Source: CAYYWW01 sp964475515 (lineage in GTDB: Archaea > Aenigmatarchaeota > Aenigmatarchaeia > QMZP01). From it: DNA of 19,581 bases. The translations under genes and the position numbers were made by a program. The stretch is from the NCBI GenBank assembly GCA_964475515.1, contig CAYYWW010000017.1, positions 1 through 19,581 of the forward strand, read 5' to 3'. A model generated the notes under the pieces. The model was not told the origin of the DNA. It was given only the letters and a program-made list of their open reading frames with translations, and did not search any database. Shown piece by piece: positions 13,779-19,581 of this stretch. Positions within the stretch are counted from its first letter, which is position 1. Every line of letters starts with the position of its first letter.

Positions 13779-14810
13779 ATGGGAGTTAATCTCTCTTCAC
13801 TTATACAAGGCAATAAGATAGAGCTTGAAGATCTAAAAGGTAAAAAAATAGCAATTGATGCTTTTAATACACTTTATCAATTTCTTAGCATTATCCGCGA
13901 CAGAATGACCGGCGAACCTTTAAGGGATTCTCAGGGAAGAATTACGTCACATCTTTCTGGTTTGTTGTATAGAACAACAAATCTTATTGAAAATGGAATA
14001 ACACCTATTTTTGTTTTTGACGGGGAGCCTCCTGTTTTCAAGAAAAAAACAGTAGAAGAAAGGCAAAAAGCGCGGGAAGAGGCAGAGATAAGATGGAAGC
14101 AAGCTCTGGAAGCTGGTAGATATGAAGAAGCAAGAATAGCCGCAACTGCGTCTGCAAAACTTACTGATGAAATGATAGAAGAAAGTAAAAAACTGCTTGA
14201 GTACATGGGTGTATCTTACGTTCAAGCACCGAGCGAGGGAGAAGCACAAGCGGCATATATGACCAGAAAAGGACTTGTATATGCATCGTGTTCTCAGGAC
14301 TGGGATTCCCTTCTTTTTGGCACACCAACAATGGTGAAGAACCTCGCAATAACAGGAAAAAGAAAGCTTCCGAGAAAGGAAAAATACATTGAAATAAAAC
14401 CGGAAATAATTCGGCTTGATGAAGTACTTAAAGAACTCGGTATAACACTTGACCAACTTATAATCATTGGCATCCTAACAGGAACAGATTACAACCCCGG
14501 CGGTGTTGAAGGTGTAGGGGTGAAAACGGCATTCAAAATAGTAAAGGAAAAGAAAACTTTGGATGCTGTCATGCAGACTGTCAAATGGAATTTTGATACT
14601 AAGCCAGAAGAAATTTTTGAGTTTTTCAAGAATCCTCCTGTTGAGGATGTGGAAATAAAGAAAAACGAGCTTCAGCCAGAAAAACTTAGAGAGATGATGG
14701 TTGAAGAACACAACTTTTCAGAAGAGCGTGTAAATAAAGTTATAGAGAAATTGCAAAATGTAAAGAAAAGCGGTCAACAGACAGGTTTAGGAGCATTTTT
14801 AGGCTCTTAG
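13779..14810 (+). CDS. fen: Flap endonuclease 1 with C-terminal PIP box
   Basis: This 343-aa structure-specific nuclease removes 5' flaps during Okazaki fragment maturation and long-patch repair. The N-domain starts M-G-V-N-L-S-S-L-I (catalytic N-terminal loop), with D27 in A-I-D-A-F-N and D81 in V-F-D-G-E-P-P. The internal domain has E153-G-E155, D174-W-D176 in S-Q-D-W-D-S-L-L-F, and D237 in G-T-D-Y-N-P-G-G-V-E-G-V-G, which is also the helix-hairpin-helix DNA grip. The C-terminus Q334-T-G-L-G-A-F-L341 is a PCNA-interacting peptide. Length and order are as in archaeal and eukaryotic FEN1. A TATA box 25 nt before the ATG indicates a leaderless transcript. Confidence 0.97.
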   Translation: MGVNLSSLIQGNKIELEDLKGKKIAIDAFNTLYQFLSIIRDRMTGEPLRDSQGRITSHLSGLLYRTTNLIENGITPIFVFDGEPPVFKKKTVEERQKAREEAEIRWKQALEAGRYEEARIAATASAKLTDEMIEESKKLLEYMGVSYVQAPSEGEAQAAYMTRKGLVYASCSQDWDSLLFGTPTMVKNLAITGKRKLPRKEKYIEIKPEIIRLDEVLKELGITLDQLIIIGILTGTDYNPGGVEGVGVKTAFKIVKEKKTLDAVMQTVKWNFDTKPEEIFEFFKNPPVEDVEIKKNELQPEKLREMMVEEHNFSEERVNKVIEKLQNVKKSGQQTGLGAFLGS

Positions 14811-14859
14811 TGCTTCTTAATCTCTCAACATATAAAAAATACAAAAACAAAATTGAATA

Positions 14860-15141
14860 ATGGCAACGTCCACTATAGGTACTTTATTTGAGATGATACA
14901 TATTCTTGTATCAAATACCATAGGAACTTTGGGACAGATGTTCACAAAACTGGGCGAACTTGCTGCAAATCTTCAGTTTGTTTCAGAAGCCGGGGGCTTA
15001 GCCGGTGTCATCATTGCCGTTTCCATAGGCGCTATTGTTTTTATACTGTTTGCAAAATTTGTTTTAGGAGCCGGAAAAACGCTTTTATTTTTATTTGTGG
15101 TTGCTCTGTTAATTTTAATTTTGCTATCATTTCTATTTTAA
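14860..15141 (+). CDS. Small two-TM membrane protein of unknown function
   Basis: This 93-aa protein has an N-terminal half (1-40) that is mildly amphipathic with I-G-T-L repeats (I-G-T-L-F-E-M; I-G-T-L-G-Q-M). Two strongly hydrophobic helices follow at about residues 47-69 and 72-93, separated by a short G-A-G-K-T. The G-A-G-K-T sequence is not a Walker A loop in this context. No family is recognised. The TATA box ATATAAAAA (14830-14838) lies 26 nt before the ATG, which supports a real, separately transcribed gene. It follows FEN1 by 49 bases on the same strand. Confidence 0.62.
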   Translation: MATSTIGTLFEMIHILVSNTIGTLGQMFTKLGELAANLQFVSEAGGLAGVIIAVSIGAIVFILFAKFVLGAGKTLLFLFVVALLILILLSFLF

Positions 15142-15170
15142 TCGAGCATACAAGTGAACATTCCCTTTAC

Positions 15171-15578
15171 TTATACTGTTGATTTTTTCTTGACCACTGG
15201 AAGATTGATTGGTGGAGGTAACTGAAGCTCATCTGCAAGTACTGCTGCTTTTATAAGACATCTCCTAAAGAGATGATTAAGTACTTCTATTGATGCCTCA
15301 TCCGGAAGTTTCTTGTTTTTCTTCCAAGCATTAAGAATGGACTCGTTTTTTTCTGCGTAATATAAAACGTTACCAACTATTTTTATCTCTGCTATCTCAG
15401 GTTCATAAGAAGTGACAAACTCAAACTCTATTGACAATGCTTTTTTCTTTAGAGCCGGTAGATTTACTTCTTTAACATCTGTTATCTTTGGTGTAGAGTT
15501 GAGTGTTACCTGACCTGCTATTGTCTTCTGAGTTCTTTTTCCACTTATTTCGTTAAGATTAAAACCAATTACAGGCAT
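15171..15578 (-). CDS. Conserved archaeal protein of unknown function
   Basis: This 135-aa protein begins M-P-V-I-G-F-N-L, has a central beta-rich stretch (L-S-I-E-F-E-F-V-T-S-Y-E-P-E-I-A-E-I-K-I-V-G-N-V-L-Y-Y) and ends in a helix followed by L-Q-L-P-P-P-I-N-L-P-V-V. From memory this pattern matches a small uncharacterised family widespread in archaea; I cannot name its function. The two-half arrangement of strands followed by a long helix is reminiscent of SecB-like folds, but that is speculation. GGAGGAT (15584-15590) lies five bases before the ATG at 15576-15578, which is therefore preferred to an in-frame TTG five codons upstream. Confidence 0.7.
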   Translation of the reverse strand: MPVIGFNLNEISGKRTQKTIAGQVTLNSTPKITDVKEVNLPALKKKALSIEFEFVTSYEPEIAEIKIVGNVLYYAEKNESILNAWKKNKKLPDEASIEVLNHLFRRCLIKAAVLADELQLPPPINLPVVKKKSTV

Positions 15579-15649
15579 TGCATCATCCTCCAAACTTTAT
15601 AGTTAATATTGTAATAAATCTTTTAAATATATAATTTAATCTTTTTATT

Positions 15650-16168
15650 ATGACAGGAAAAGTATTGATGGTGATAGCACCATCTAATTTTAGGGACGAA
15701 GAGTACCTCCAACCAAAGGAGCTTTTGGAGAACGCTGGTTTTGAGGTTGTGACAGCATCCAGAAAAACAGGAGAAATAACAGGAATGTTGGGAGCAAAAG
15801 CATTTGCAGAAAAGAGCATAGATGAGGTAAATATCGATGATTTCGATGCTGTTGTGTTTGTAGGTGGAACAGGAGCATCTGTCTATTTCAATGACGAAAA
15901 AGCATTGGAGATAGCAAAAGAGGCGTATTCTAAAGGCAAAGTTACAGCAGCAATATGTATAGCTCCAACCATACTCGCTAACGCGGGTGTTTTGGAAGGT
16001 AAAAAAGCAACGATTTGGGAAGATCCAGCACTTGTTGATAATTTGAAAGAAAAGGGAGCCCGGTACACAGGAGAAAATGTTGTAAGAGATGGTAAAGTGA
16101 TTACTGGAAAGGGACCTTTTGCAGCGAGAGAATTTGGAGAAGAAATAATAAGGGTGCTTCAATCTTAA
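15650..16168 (+). CDS. DJ-1/PfpI family protein, catalytic cysteine present
   Basis: This 172-aa Rossmann-like protein of the DJ-1/ThiJ/PfpI superfamily has the nucleophile elbow A-A-I-C103-I-A-P-T-I-L-A-N-A-G-V-L and the glutamate pair E17-E18 in F-R-D-E-E-Y. The V-G-G-T-G-A loop (about 71-76) completes the site. In PfpI/PH1704 proteases the Cys is followed by His; here Ile follows, so classic Cys-His protease activity is doubtful, and glyoxalase/deglycase-like or chaperone roles are alternatives. A TATA-like TTTAAATATA (15622-15631) lies about 24 nt before the ATG. It is followed, after a 283-base spacer, by a Cys-less paralogue on the same strand. Confidence 0.87.
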   Translation: MTGKVLMVIAPSNFRDEEYLQPKELLENAGFEVVTASRKTGEITGMLGAKAFAEKSIDEVNIDDFDAVVFVGGTGASVYFNDEKALEIAKEAYSKGKVTAAICIAPTILANAGVLEGKKATIWEDPALVDNLKEKGARYTGENVVRDGKVITGKGPFAAREFGEEIIRVLQS

Positions 16169-16451
16169 GATGTTTCATATTTTAATCAGTAGGATATCCC
16201 CCATCGCTTCTCCATACTAATAAGTGGAAATTGAATGTTGTTTTACCAGCATAAAGAGAAATCAGGTTGGAAGAAGAAAAGCACCTGAAGTGTCCTTGTT
16301 TGAAAAGAAACGGAAAGTTTTTCACTGCTGTGGATTGAATGTGCCAGAGGGTGTAGATGAAACTCCTTCTTCCCACAATCCTATCTACACAAACCATGTC
16401 AATACAAACCATCAGCTTTTTAAGATAAAAAACAATTTATTATAGAGATTT
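16169..16451. other. Unexplained 283-base spacer between the two DJ-1-like genes, possible structured RNA
   Basis: This is the largest gene-free stretch in the window and is visibly less AT-rich than the other spacers. Overlapping frames of 73-76 codons on both strands show no family or codon signal. Two hairpins can be drawn on the plus strand: CAGGT (16263-16267) with ACCTG (16283-16287), and GTGTAGAT (16351-16358) with ATCTACAC (16383-16390). The first loop contains GGAAGAAG (16269-16276) and the second CTTCTTCC (16366-16373), perfectly complementary, so a kissing-loop fold is possible. No tRNA, SRP RNA, RNase P or C/D-box consensus was found. The last part (16416-16427) holds the TATA-like promoter of the next gene. 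Confidence 0.35.
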
Positions 16452-16994
16452 ATGGAAAGAAAAAAAGTTCTTGTGCCCTTAAATGATAAATTCGATGAGA
16501 TAGCAGCTGCTTCTATTGTGAGTATACTCAGCAAAGCAGGAATAGATGTTACTTTGGCCGGAATACCCGGAAAAATAATTACAAGTAACGAAGGTATGAA
16601 AATAGTCACGGAAAAAAAGATAGATGATATAGATTCAACATTATTCGATGCTCTTGTTCTCATTGGCGGAAAGGGGTATGAAGCATTAGCTCAATCTGCA
16701 AAAATAAGAAATATTATAAAAACTTTTGATGAAGACAAAAAACTCATTGTCGCAATAGGCGAAGCTTCAGCCGTTTTATCAAATGTTGGGATACTTGAAA
16801 ATAAAATAGCAACCATTACTCCGGGTATGGAAAAGATGTTGTCGAGGCCGAGAGGAGGAAAAATAATTATTGATGAAAATGTCATGACAGCGAAAACACC
16901 ATCAGAATCTATGGAAGTTGCATTTAAAATCATTGAACTTATGATTTCTAAAGACAAAGCTAACGACGTTAAAGCAGAGTTGACAAGTGAATAA
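16452..16994 (+). CDS. DJ-1/PfpI-like paralogue without the catalytic cysteine
   Basis: This 180-aa protein follows the same layout as its neighbour: K-V-L-V-P-L at the N-terminus, F-D-E at residues 14-16, the loop L-I-G-G-K-G, and the elbow region V-A-I-G103-E-A-S-A-V-L-S-N-V-G-I-L. The nucleophilic Cys is replaced by Gly and the protein has no cysteine at all. The fold seems intact, so a non-catalytic or regulatory role, perhaps as partner of the active paralogue, is possible. A TATA-like TTTTTAAGATA lies about 28 nt before the ATG, so it is probably transcribed on its own. It may also be a diverged enzyme using other residues. Confidence 0.8.
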   Translation: MERKKVLVPLNDKFDEIAAASIVSILSKAGIDVTLAGIPGKIITSNEGMKIVTEKKIDDIDSTLFDALVLIGGKGYEALAQSAKIRNIIKTFDEDKKLIVAIGEASAVLSNVGILENKIATITPGMEKMLSRPRGGKIIIDENVMTAKTPSESMEVAFKIIELMISKDKANDVKAELTSE

Positions 16995-16996
16995 GT

Positions 16997-18064
16997 CTAT
17001 ATGTACAGGGGGTTTGAAGTTATCGGATCCCATCTGTAAGTCTTGGTTTTTATTTCAGGTGAATCTCTAAGAATTCTTATTCTTTCTAGAACGGATTCTA
17101 TTGGTATGTAAAGGTAGCCATTTCTTTGTTTTATGCCATATTCTTTCATTTTTTTCGATGCCTCATCAAACTCATCTGCATGGAGCATCAGGTAAAAGTC
17201 ACCGGGGTTTCCGATATCATCGGAAAAAAGTATATTAAATATTTTATCAAACCTCGTTCGTGTTGTTGGAACTTTTGGAACATGAAACAGTAAATCTCCC
17301 AATTCTATCCACGGGGTTTTCCTTTGCCGGGCCAGTTCTTTGAGTGCCTTTTCAAACGGTGCACACGTTCTGGCATATACAGAACCGCTAAACTCTTTTC
17401 CTCTTAAATACTCCTGGGACACAAGCTGCAAAGTTTCTTCGTGCTCATCGTCGCCAGAAAGTGCCATTAAAAAGCTATCTTCATCAACAAATGTCAATGA
17501 GACCTTTTCTAGAGTTTCGGTGCTGATTTCATCTGGTAATTTAAGTCTGTTCACGTTATTTTCTTTGATATATAGTCTTTTTGCAGGTTCTATTATAATT
17601 CGTTTAAAGAGACTTCTTCCAGATTTTCTTTTTTTCCAACGATACGCCATTTCTGGTAAAACATCGAGTCTTATGTAAAGCTCATCGCCGATTGTTCTTA
17701 CATATGGGACTCTCCATCCACTTCTTTTTTCTTCGATTGTATCTAAAAGTCTTGTTTCCAAATTGTCCAATACAGTTTTATAACTAACACTCTTTTCTTG
17801 TGTTCCTACATGCAGTTCAACAGAAATGTTGGGCGGTACGTGTATTCTTCTTTCAACAACCGTTCTTGGAGGTGGATTTTTCTCTGTATATTTTGTTTGG
17901 TTTTTTAAACCATTTTCAAATCTGTAAACGAACGCGTCTTCAACAGCTGGTAGAACTTCTCTCTGAGCTTTATAGAAGCTAGAAGCTGACATACGTTTGT
18001 TTTCTGGAGTATCCAAGCCTATAAACTCCAGAGGTCTTGTAAAAACATGAGCTGTTTTTCTCAT
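16997..18064 (-). CDS. Protein of unknown function (355 aa)
   Basis: Not recognised. It is soluble, basic in the first two thirds, and has mixed alpha/beta character. Visible features are a S-A-S-S-F-Y-K-A-Q-R-E helix near residue 27, a proline-rich segment N-P-P-P-R-T (about 63), a positively charged W-K-K-R-K-S-G-R (about 143), an acidic stretch S-G-D-D-E-H-E-E-T (about 203), and an aromatic C-terminus T-Y-R-W-D-P-I-T. The only Cys is at A-R-T-C-A-P. There is no signal peptide, membrane segment or nucleotide-binding motif. It is convergent with the Cys-less DJ-1-like gene (2-base gap) and divergent from the NreA gene, with which it shares a 72-base promoter region; a nucleic-acid-linked role is only a guess. 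Confidence 0.72.
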   Translation of the reverse strand: MRKTAHVFTRPLEFIGLDTPENKRMSASSFYKAQREVLPAVEDAFVYRFENGLKNQTKYTEKNPPPRTVVERRIHVPPNISVELHVGTQEKSVSYKTVLDNLETRLLDTIEEKRSGWRVPYVRTIGDELYIRLDVLPEMAYRWKKRKSGRSLFKRIIIEPAKRLYIKENNVNRLKLPDEISTETLEKVSLTFVDEDSFLMALSGDDEHEETLQLVSQEYLRGKEFSGSVYARTCAPFEKALKELARQRKTPWIELGDLLFHVPKVPTTRTRFDKIFNILFSDDIGNPGDFYLMLHADEFDEASKKMKEYGIKQRNGYLYIPIESVLERIRILRDSPEIKTKTYRWDPITSNPLYI

Positions 18065-18136
18065 AAGAGTTCCTTATAAATAAACTTTTGAAATAAAAAA
18101 TATAAGGTTTATCCAAGATTTTGTTATAAGACTGAT

Positions 18137-19330
18137 ATGAGGCCTGCAAATATATGTGTTATTTGTAAAGGAGGTAGAAATCTTTGTGGCAACTATCCAT
18201 GCCCGCTTCTCTCCAGATTTAAAGTTAGACCAAAGGTAAAGTACCTAAAAACAGAATTTTTTGGTCCATCTCCAAATGTTTTTATAGGTAGAACAGGTTA
18301 TCCCAATGTTTATATAGGGCCGTTAGGAGCAGTAGAAGAACAGCCATTTATAGACGCGCCGGAAAACTGGTTTGGAATGTCTTATCATAAAATAATAGAA
18401 CTTCGCTCCTTACTTCTAAGATCAAAACACAAGGAAAATATTTTTTCTAAGTCCAGAATTGTTTCAGACGTGCAGGAGATAGCTTTATCAGAGAAGCCAA
18501 CAGATGTAGAATTGTTTTTCAAACACAAACCTGTATATCGGGTCAGTTTTTCCGATGTTGTACAACCAATGGGTCCCTCTGCCACAATAAAGAAGGTAAG
18601 GTTAACAGAAAATCCTAAAATTCCGAGAAAAGTGGAATATATCGTTTCAGATGAGATAAAAGCTGACGAAGCGTCTTATTTACTTTACAAAAAAGGGCAA
18701 AATATCTATAAAATCACGACAATTCTTTCCTCTGGTCTCTTAGGTTATGATGAAAGAAAGAAACTCGTTCCAACAAGATGGAGTATAACAGCTACAGATG
18801 ATATAATAGCTAAAGGATTAATAAATGAGATCAAAAACTACCCACAGGTCAATGACTACATGGTGTTTGAATCGGAGTATCTTCACAATCACTTTGTTAT
18901 ATTGTTTATGCCGGGTAATTGGGAATTTGAAAACTTTGAAGCGTGGTCGCCTGGTTCTACTTGGGCGGCTAATCTAAAAGAACCATCTATACTAGAGGAA
19001 TACGAACCATTCAGTGGAAGAACTTCCTATGCAGAACTTCAGGGTGGCGGCTATTACGCGTCACGGTTGGGTGTTGTAGAGGCATTAAAATCAATGAAAA
19101 GACAAGCAAGAGTTGTCGTTTTCAGGGAGGTTTACGAGGGATATCAAATACCTCTCGGTGTTTGGGTTGTTCGAGAAACAGTGAGAAACGCATTCAAAAA
19201 ACCACCTCTTAAATTCAGCACACTCCAAGAAGCGCTAAAATGCATTGATTCCAAACTAAGATTATCTATAGAAGAATACAAAAAACAAAGCAAGATTCTA
19301 AAGCAAAAGAGGTTACATGATTTTAGTTAG
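18137..19330 (+). CDS. nreA: DNA repair protein NreA-like, with zinc motif and C-terminal PIP-like box
   Basis: This 397-aa protein is of the archaeal Nre family (COG1602), linked in haloarchaea to repair of alkylation and crosslink damage. The N-terminal zinc motif is C7-V-I-C10...C17...C22-P. Family signatures follow: F-F-G-P-S-P-N-V-F-I-G-R-x-G-Y-P-N-V-Y-I-G-P (about 41-62), the D-A-P-E-N-W-F-G segment, and a late W-x-P-G-S-T-W-A region (about 270-280). The protein ends Q390-K-R-L393-H-D-F396-S, a PIP-like box as described for archaeal NreA, implying PCNA binding. It is followed nine bases later by a GIY-YIG nuclease gene on the same strand, and its promoter region is shared with the divergent 355-aa gene. 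Confidence 0.92.
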   Translation: MRPANICVICKGGRNLCGNYPCPLLSRFKVRPKVKYLKTEFFGPSPNVFIGRTGYPNVYIGPLGAVEEQPFIDAPENWFGMSYHKIIELRSLLLRSKHKENIFSKSRIVSDVQEIALSEKPTDVELFFKHKPVYRVSFSDVVQPMGPSATIKKVRLTENPKIPRKVEYIVSDEIKADEASYLLYKKGQNIYKITTILSSGLLGYDERKKLVPTRWSITATDDIIAKGLINEIKNYPQVNDYMVFESEYLHNHFVILFMPGNWEFENFEAWSPGSTWAANLKEPSILEEYEPFSGRTSYAELQGGGYYASRLGVVEALKSMKRQARVVVFREVYEGYQIPLGVWVVRETVRNAFKKPPLKFSTLQEALKCIDSKLRLSIEEYKKQSKILKQKRLHDFS

Positions 19331-19339
19331 GTTGATAGT

Positions 19340-19581
19340 ATGAGGGGAATTTATCTTCTACTGATCGAAGTTGGAAAAGAAATCAGTGTAAGAATAGGCG
19401 CTTTAGGTAAAATTAAATTCACCCCGGGATTTTACGTTTATATTGGTTCTGCACAGAACAATTTAGAAAAGAGAGTATCAAGGCATTTATCTAAAAATAA
19501 AAAGAAGTTTTGGCATATAGACTACCTTCTTGGCAGTAGTTGTGTTCATGTGAAAGAGGTGTATATAAAAGAAAACGCCAA
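19340..19581 (+). CDS. DUF123 GIY-YIG nuclease-like protein, cut by the window edge
   Basis: Eighty codons are visible. The GIY-YIG nuclease features are G3-I-Y5, Y34-I-G36 in F-Y-V-Y-I-G-S-A, R45 and H49 in E-K-R-V-S-R-H, and a W58-H-I-D-Y-L-L block typical of the DUF123/Uri subfamily. In several archaea this domain is fused to endonuclease III, which fits a DNA-repair role; here it is stand-alone at its N-terminus and next to NreA. The catalytic C-terminal glutamate, if present, lies beyond the window. The gene starts nine bases after the NreA stop, so the two are probably co-transcribed. Confidence 0.88.
   Translation, partial: MRGIYLLLIEVGKEISVRIGALGKIKFTPGFYVYIGSAQNNLEKRVSRHLSKNKKKFWHIDYLLGSSCVHVKEVYIKENA

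Noticed and set aside
13947..14456. 169-codon minus-strand frame within the FEN1 gene
   Set aside because: It is a Cys/Phe/Ser-rich shadow of an intact FEN1 reading frame with all catalytic residues.
16330..16346. tRNA T-loop-like TTCAATCC on the minus strand
   Set aside because: The flanking five bases do not form a T-stem, the base before the loop cannot pair with the one after it, and no acceptor, D or anticodon arms can be drawn around it.
16182..16445. Two overlapping open frames (73 codons plus, 76 codons minus) in the spacer between the DJ-1-like genes
   Set aside because: They lie on opposite strands over the same bases, have unusual composition for this genome (many Cys, His, Ser and Phe), no recognisable family and no well-placed promoter or Shine-Dalgarno. 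I treat them as chance frames in a possible RNA region.
1..19581. CRISPR arrays, insertion sequences, prophage genes and attachment sites
   Set aside because: I saw no regularly spaced repeats, transposase or integrase motifs, or flanking direct repeats; composition is uniform across the window, so I see no sign of recent transfer.

Overview
The window comes from an AT-rich, gene-dense archaeal chromosome. The evidence is the gene set: stand-alone Kae1, archaeal IleRS, FEN1 with a C-terminal PIP box, NreA-type repair protein, DUF123 GIY-YIG protein, archaeal SpeD-like decarboxylase and the DUF134/DUF5320 families. Promoters agree: many start codons lie about 24-29 nt downstream of an AT-rich TATA-like box, as in leaderless archaeal transcripts, and clear Shine-Dalgarno sequences occur mainly inside operons. 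The exact lineage cannot be fixed from the sequence alone. I found no tRNA, rRNA, CRISPR array, transposase or other mobile-element signature.

Positions 1-3282 (minus strand) hold a tightly coupled operon: DUF5320 protein, DUF134 HTH protein, CDF cation exporter with an extra C-terminal zinc-ribbon tail, two short DUF318/ArsP-like half-permeases, a NifX/NifB-domain protein and a family 4 uracil-DNA glycosylase cut by the window edge. Several junctions are 4-nt ATGA overlaps. The promoter has a textbook BRE/TATA element followed by two TGAAT-N4-ATTCA palindromes centred 22 bp apart. This looks like a regulated metal or metal-cofactor handling unit and is the best candidate for an undescribed system.

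Positions 3318-9083 (minus strand) carry a membrane-anchored extracytoplasmic beta-propeller protein, a small unknown protein, isoleucyl-tRNA synthetase and an AdoMet-decarboxylase-family enzyme. Positions 9198-13680 are a mosaic of housekeeping and unknown genes: Kae1, an AIR-synthase/HypE-like protein without the HypE cysteine tail, a MazG-like pyrophosphohydrolase, an EF-Tu domain 2-like protein, an HTH protein and three small unknown proteins.

Positions 13779-19581 carry FEN1, a small two-TM protein, a conserved archaeal protein of unknown function, and two neighbouring DJ-1/PfpI paralogues. The second paralogue lacks the nucleophilic cysteine, and the two are separated by an unexplained gene-free spacer with complementary hairpin loops. 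An unknown 355-aa protein follows, divergent from an NreA / GIY-YIG nuclease pair. FEN1 and NreA both end in PIP-like motifs, so two genes here are probably sliding-clamp clients.
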